Source: Acidimicrobiia bacterium (GTDB lineage: Bacteria; Actinomycetota; Acidimicrobiia; IMCC26256; JAENVU01). From it: a DNA stretch of 6,406 nucleotides. The stretch's first letter is position 1; every line of letters begins with the position of its first letter. The stretch is from NCBI GenBank assembly GCA_017882945.1, contig JADGON010000154.1:1-6406 (forward strand). The letters are read 5' to 3'. Both the position numbers and the translations under genes were made by a program. The notes under the pieces are model-generated. The model saw only the letters and a program-made list of their open reading frames with translations. It did no database searches and had not been told where the DNA came from. Below are positions 3,712 to 6,406 of this stretch, piece after piece.

Positions 3712-6404
3712 ACGCGCGCGATCTCGCGCTCCTCGTAGGTCTCGATGACGTCGCCGGCCTTGAGGTCCTGGAAGTTCTCCAGCCCGATGCCGCACTCGAA
3801 GCCCTCACGGACCTCCCGCACATCGTCCTTGAACCGGCGCAGCGTGGCGATCGAGCCCTTCCAGATGATCGTGCCCTCGCGCAGGAAGCGGACCTTCGAA
3901 CCGCGGGTGATGACCCCGTTGAGCACGTAGCAGCCCGCGACCTTGCCCAGCCGGGGCACCCCGAAGATCTCGCGCACCTCGGCGTCGCCGGTGACGACCT
4001 CCTCGTACTCGGGCTTGAGCATCCCGATGAGTGCCTTGCTGACGTCGTCGAGCACCTCGTAGATGACCTCGTAGAGCCGCATGTCCACCTGCTCGGACTC
4101 CGCGAGCGCACGGGCCTGGCGGTCCGGACGCACGTTGAAGCCGATGACCGTGGCGTTCGCGACCGCGGCGAGGTTGATGTCCGACTCGGTGATCCCACCG
4201 ACCGCGCGGTGCACGAACGACAGGCGCACTTCGTCATGCGCCTGGTCGAGCTTGCGCAACGCGTCGGTGAGCGCTTCCAGCGAGCCGTGGACGTCGGCCT
4301 TGAGCACCAGTCCGAGCGTTGCCGTCTCACCGCGCTGCACCATCGCGAAGATGTCCTCGAGCCGCGCACCACCCGCGAGCGTCATCGGATGGGTGAGGTT
4401 CGCCGCGCGGCGGCGGTACGAACGTGCCTCTGCGACGGCACGGGCAACCTTCTCATTGGGCGCGACCCGCAGCTCGTCGCCGGCGAGCGGGACGTCGTCG
4501 AGACCGAGGACCTCGACCGGGGTCGAGGGGCCGGCTTCGGTGACCTGCTTGCCCGCCTCGTCGAACATGGCCCGGACCTTGCCCCAGCCACCCCCGGCGA
4601 CCACCGGGTCGCCGACCCGCAGCGTGCCCCGGTCCACGAGCACGCTCGCGACGGGTCCGCGACCCTGGTCCAGGTTGGACTCGAGCACGAACGCGCGTGC
4701 CGGCACCTTCGGGTTCGCCGCGAGCGGCGGGTCGTACAGATCCGCGAGCAGCAGGATCGACTCGAGCAGCTCGTCGATGCCGAGGCCCTGGTTCGCCGCG
4801 ACCTCGTTGACCACGGTGTCGCCGCCCCATTCCTCGGGCACGAGCTGCTGCTCGACGAGCTGCTGCTTGACCCGGGTGATGTCGGCGTTCTCACGGTCGA
4901 TCTTGGTGATCGCGACCACCATCGGGACGTCCGCAGCACGCGCGTGGTTGATCGCCTCGATCGTCTGGGGCATCACGCCGTCGTCCGCGGCCACCACGAG
5001 CACGACCACGTCCGTCGCCTCCGCGCCGCGGGCGCGCATCGCGGTGAACGCCTCGTGGCCGGGAGTGTCGATGAAGGTGATCGGGCGGTCGTTCTTGATC
5101 ACCTGGTATGCACCGATGTGCTGGGTGATCCCACCGGCCTCACCCGCGACGACGTTCGTCTCGCGGATGCGGTCGAGCAGCGTGGTCTTGCCGTGGTCGA
5201 CGTGACCCATGACGGTGACGACGGGCGCGCGCGGCTCGAGCAGCGCCTCGTCTTCCTCTTCATCGTCGTCGCCCAACATCGCCTGCAGCTCGAGCTCGGC
5301 CTCTTGCCCGGGCTCGACGAGCAGGAACTCGGCTCCGAGCTCCTGCGCGATGAGCTCGATCATCTCGTCGGCGAGCGACTGTGTGCCGGTCACCATCTCG
5401 CCCGCGTCGAACAGGATGCGCACGAGATCCGCGCTGGTCCGGTTGAACTTCGGTGCGAGCTCCTGGATCGTGATCCCGCGGGGGATGACGATCTCGCCCG
5501 CGGGTACGGGTGCGTCCGCCGGCGTGAGCGAGGGCGCGGACTGCGGCCCGAGCTCCTCGAGCCCGCGACGACGACGCTTCTTGCGCCGGGGCCGCTGGTT
5601 CGGGCCGCCGGGGCGACCCCGGTTGAAGCCACCGGGACCACCACCACCGGGACCGCCACGACCCGCACCGGGAGGACCGCCACGGTTGAAGCCACCGGGC
5701 GCGCCGGCTCCGGGGGCGCCGCCGCCGGGACCGCTGCGGTTGAAGCCACCGGGACCACCGGGTCCGCCGCCGCTGCGGGGCGGGCCACCGGCGGTGCGGC
5801 CGGGCGAGGAGGGGGTGCGCTGACCCGGCGGGGGCGGCGTGAGCCGCTGACCCGGCGGGGGCGGGATCGTCTTGCCGGTCGAGCTCCGCAACGGGTTCGG
5901 CGGCGGAGGCGGCTCGGGCTTCTCCTCGGTCGCGGGCACAGCCGACGCGGCCGGCGCAAGCGGCGCCGCGGGACGCGCCGGGGCCGGGGTCGGGGCGGGC
6001 GCCGGTGCCGGTGCCGGGACGGGCGCCGCGGGAGCGGGAATCCCGCCGGTCGAGCGCACGACGCGATGCGTCGGGCGAACCGGCTCGGGCTCGACCACCG
6101 GAACGGGCGCCGCTCCGTCCGCCTCGACGACGGGCACGGGCTCGGGCTCGGGCGGCTTGGGCTTGCCCCGGCCTCGGGCTCCGGTCGTGGGCGCGGCCTT
6201 GGGCTTGGGCTCGTCGACGATCGGCTCGCCGCGCAGATCGCGGCTGTCGGCGAGTCGCCGGACGCGGTCGGCCGACGGATCGTCGATGCTCGACGAGTGG
6301 CTCTTCACCCCGATCTTGAGCTCTTCGGCGAGATCCAGGACTACCTGGTTGTCGACGCCGAGCTCTCGGGCGAGCTCGTAGACCCTGATCTTCTTGGTGG
6401 CCAA
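3708..6404 (-). CDS. infB: Translation initiation factor IF-2
   Basis: IF-2 is the cytoplasmic GTPase that places initiator tRNA on the 30S subunit and promotes 50S joining. The 898-residue product opens with an IF2_N helical domain (about 5-51, KIRVYELARELGV). A low-complexity Pro/Ala/Glu linker follows (about 60-200), then a Gly-rich stretch with three GGFNR units (about 203-268) and a basic patch of Arg/Lys at 271-280. A second IF2_N domain spans about 308-365 and an acidic run precedes the GTPase. GTPase motifs are G1 GHVDHGKTT at 400-408, G2 GGITQHIG at 424-431 and G3 DTPGHE at 446-451 with the catalytic-type His450. G4 is TKID (500-503) instead of NKID, and G5 reads AAN (536-538) instead of SAK. 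Domains II to IV follow, with ADVHGS at 703 and GFNVRPD at 755. The start used is TTG at 6404-6402, matching where IF2_N normally begins. Only two bases precede it, so a start just outside the window cannot be excluded. The length suits actinobacterial IF-2. Its stop overlaps the next gene. Confidence 0.97.
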   Translation of the reverse strand: MATKKIRVYELARELGVDNQVVLDLAEELKIGVKSHSSSIDDPSADRVRRLADSRDLRGEPIVDEPKPKAAPTTGARGRGKPKPPEPEPVPVVEADGAAPVPVVEPEPVRPTHRVVRSTGGIPAPAAPVPAPAPAPAPTPAPARPAAPLAPAASAVPATEEKPEPPPPPNPLRSSTGKTIPPPPGQRLTPPPPGQRTPSSPGRTAGGPPRSGGGPGGPGGFNRSGPGGGAPGAGAPGGFNRGGPPGAGRGGPGGGGPGGFNRGRPGGPNQRPRRKKRRRRGLEELGPQSAPSLTPADAPVPAGEIVIPRGITIQELAPKFNRTSADLVRILFDAGEMVTGTQSLADEMIELIAQELGAEFLLVEPGQEAELELQAMLGDDDEEEDEALLEPRAPVVTVMGHVDHGKTTLLDRIRETNVVAGEAGGITQHIGAYQVIKNDRPITFIDTPGHEAFTAMRARGAEATDVVVLVVAADDGVMPQTIEAINHARAADVPMVVAITKIDRENADITRVKQQLVEQQLVPEEWGGDTVVNEVAANQGLGIDELLESILLLADLYDPPLAANPKVPARAFVLESNLDQGRGPVASVLVDRGTLRVGDPVVAGGGWGKVRAMFDEAGKQVTEAGPSTPVEVLGLDDVPLAGDELRVAPNEKVARAVAEARSYRRRAANLTHPMTLAGGARLEDIFAMVQRGETATLGLVLKADVHGSLEALTDALRKLDQAHDEVRLSFVHRAVGGITESDINLAAVANATVIGFNVRPDRQARALAESEQVDMRLYEVIYEVLDDVSKALIGMLKPEYEEVVTGDAEVREIFGVPRLGKVAGCYVLNGVITRGSKVRFLREGTIIWKGSIATLRRFKDDVREVREGFECGIGLENFQDLKAGDVIETYEEREIARV
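5620..5753. repeat. Three direct 17-base repeats within infB (GGFNR units)
   Basis: The 17-mer CGGTTGAAGCCACCGGG (plus strand) occurs identically at 5620-5636, 5683-5699 and 5737-5753, at offsets of 63 and 54 bases, both multiples of 9. On the coding strand each copy encodes PGGFNR inside the Gly-rich part of the IF-2 N-terminal extension (residues from about 218, 236 and 257). Identity at the DNA level, not only in protein, suggests recent duplication or slippage, although strong GC codon preference also helps keep copies alike. Confidence 0.85.
5818..5864. repeat. Tandem 27-base unit within infB (PPPPGQR twice)
   Basis: A 20-base sequence is repeated exactly at 5818-5837 and 5845-5864, a period of 27 bases, so the reading frame is kept. 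The coding strand gives PPPPGQR at residues 181-187 and again at 190-196, joined by Leu-Thr. It lies in the Pro-rich linker of IF-2 just before the Gly-rich segment and looks like a simple in-frame tandem duplication. Confidence 0.85.
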
Positions 6405-6406
6405 AG

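Noticed and set aside
3712..3795. 28-codon N-terminal extension of the DUF503 protein
   Set aside because: The extension is an off-frame reading of the infB 3' end (Arg/Gly-rich). Family similarity starts at GTG 3711.
3422..4372. Upstream extension of the rbfA frame to a 447-residue protein
   Set aside because: The extra part is Arg/Ser-rich sequence in an off-frame of infB. RbfA similarity begins precisely at the ATG 3421, which overlaps the DUF503 stop.
5560..6100. Repetitive GC-rich stretch as a CRISPR array or minisatellite locus
   Set aside because: The repeats are short, in frame, at spacings of 27, 54 and 63 bases, and fully explained by low-complexity coding sequence of IF-2.

Overview
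The window is very GC-rich. It reads as one contiguous piece of the conserved bacterial translation and RNA-maturation operon, with all genes on the minus strand. In transcription order (high to low coordinates) the genes are infB, a DUF503/YlxP-family gene, rbfA, a DHH-family phosphoesterase (NrnA type), truB, ribF, and the first 30 codons of rpsO, which runs off the left edge. This order is familiar from Actinobacteria and many other bacteria, where rimP, nusA and a ylxR-like gene usually precede infB. Those would lie just beyond the right edge.

High GC, frequent GTG/TTG starts, a very long Pro/Ala- and Gly-rich IF2 N-terminus and the actinobacterial flavour of each protein point to an actinobacterium. 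The IF2 N-terminal wording suggests the class Acidimicrobiia, but that is inference from remembered family resemblance, not from a search.

Layout. 3708-6404 is infB, essentially complete, with a TTG start two bases inside the right edge. From 3711 down to 179 five small genes are packed with almost no spacing. Four of the five junctions are 4-base GTGA/ATGA stop-start overlaps, and the fifth (DHH gene to truB) has a 5-base gap. Positions 93-178 are the only real intergenic space. They form the leader of rpsO, which can be drawn as two nested stems with a loop able to pair with early rpsO codons. That is a candidate S15 autoregulatory structure.

Together the genes cover translation initiation (IF2), 30S maturation (RbfA, S15), tRNA modification (TruB), turnover of very short RNAs or cyclic dinucleotides (DHH enzyme) and flavin cofactor synthesis (RibF). 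I see no mobile element, CRISPR array, tRNA/rRNA, phage or defence gene, and no novel multi-gene system. The two points most worth a second look are the rpsO leader fold and IF2's departures from consensus at both guanine-recognition motifs (TKID instead of NKID, and AAN instead of SAK).
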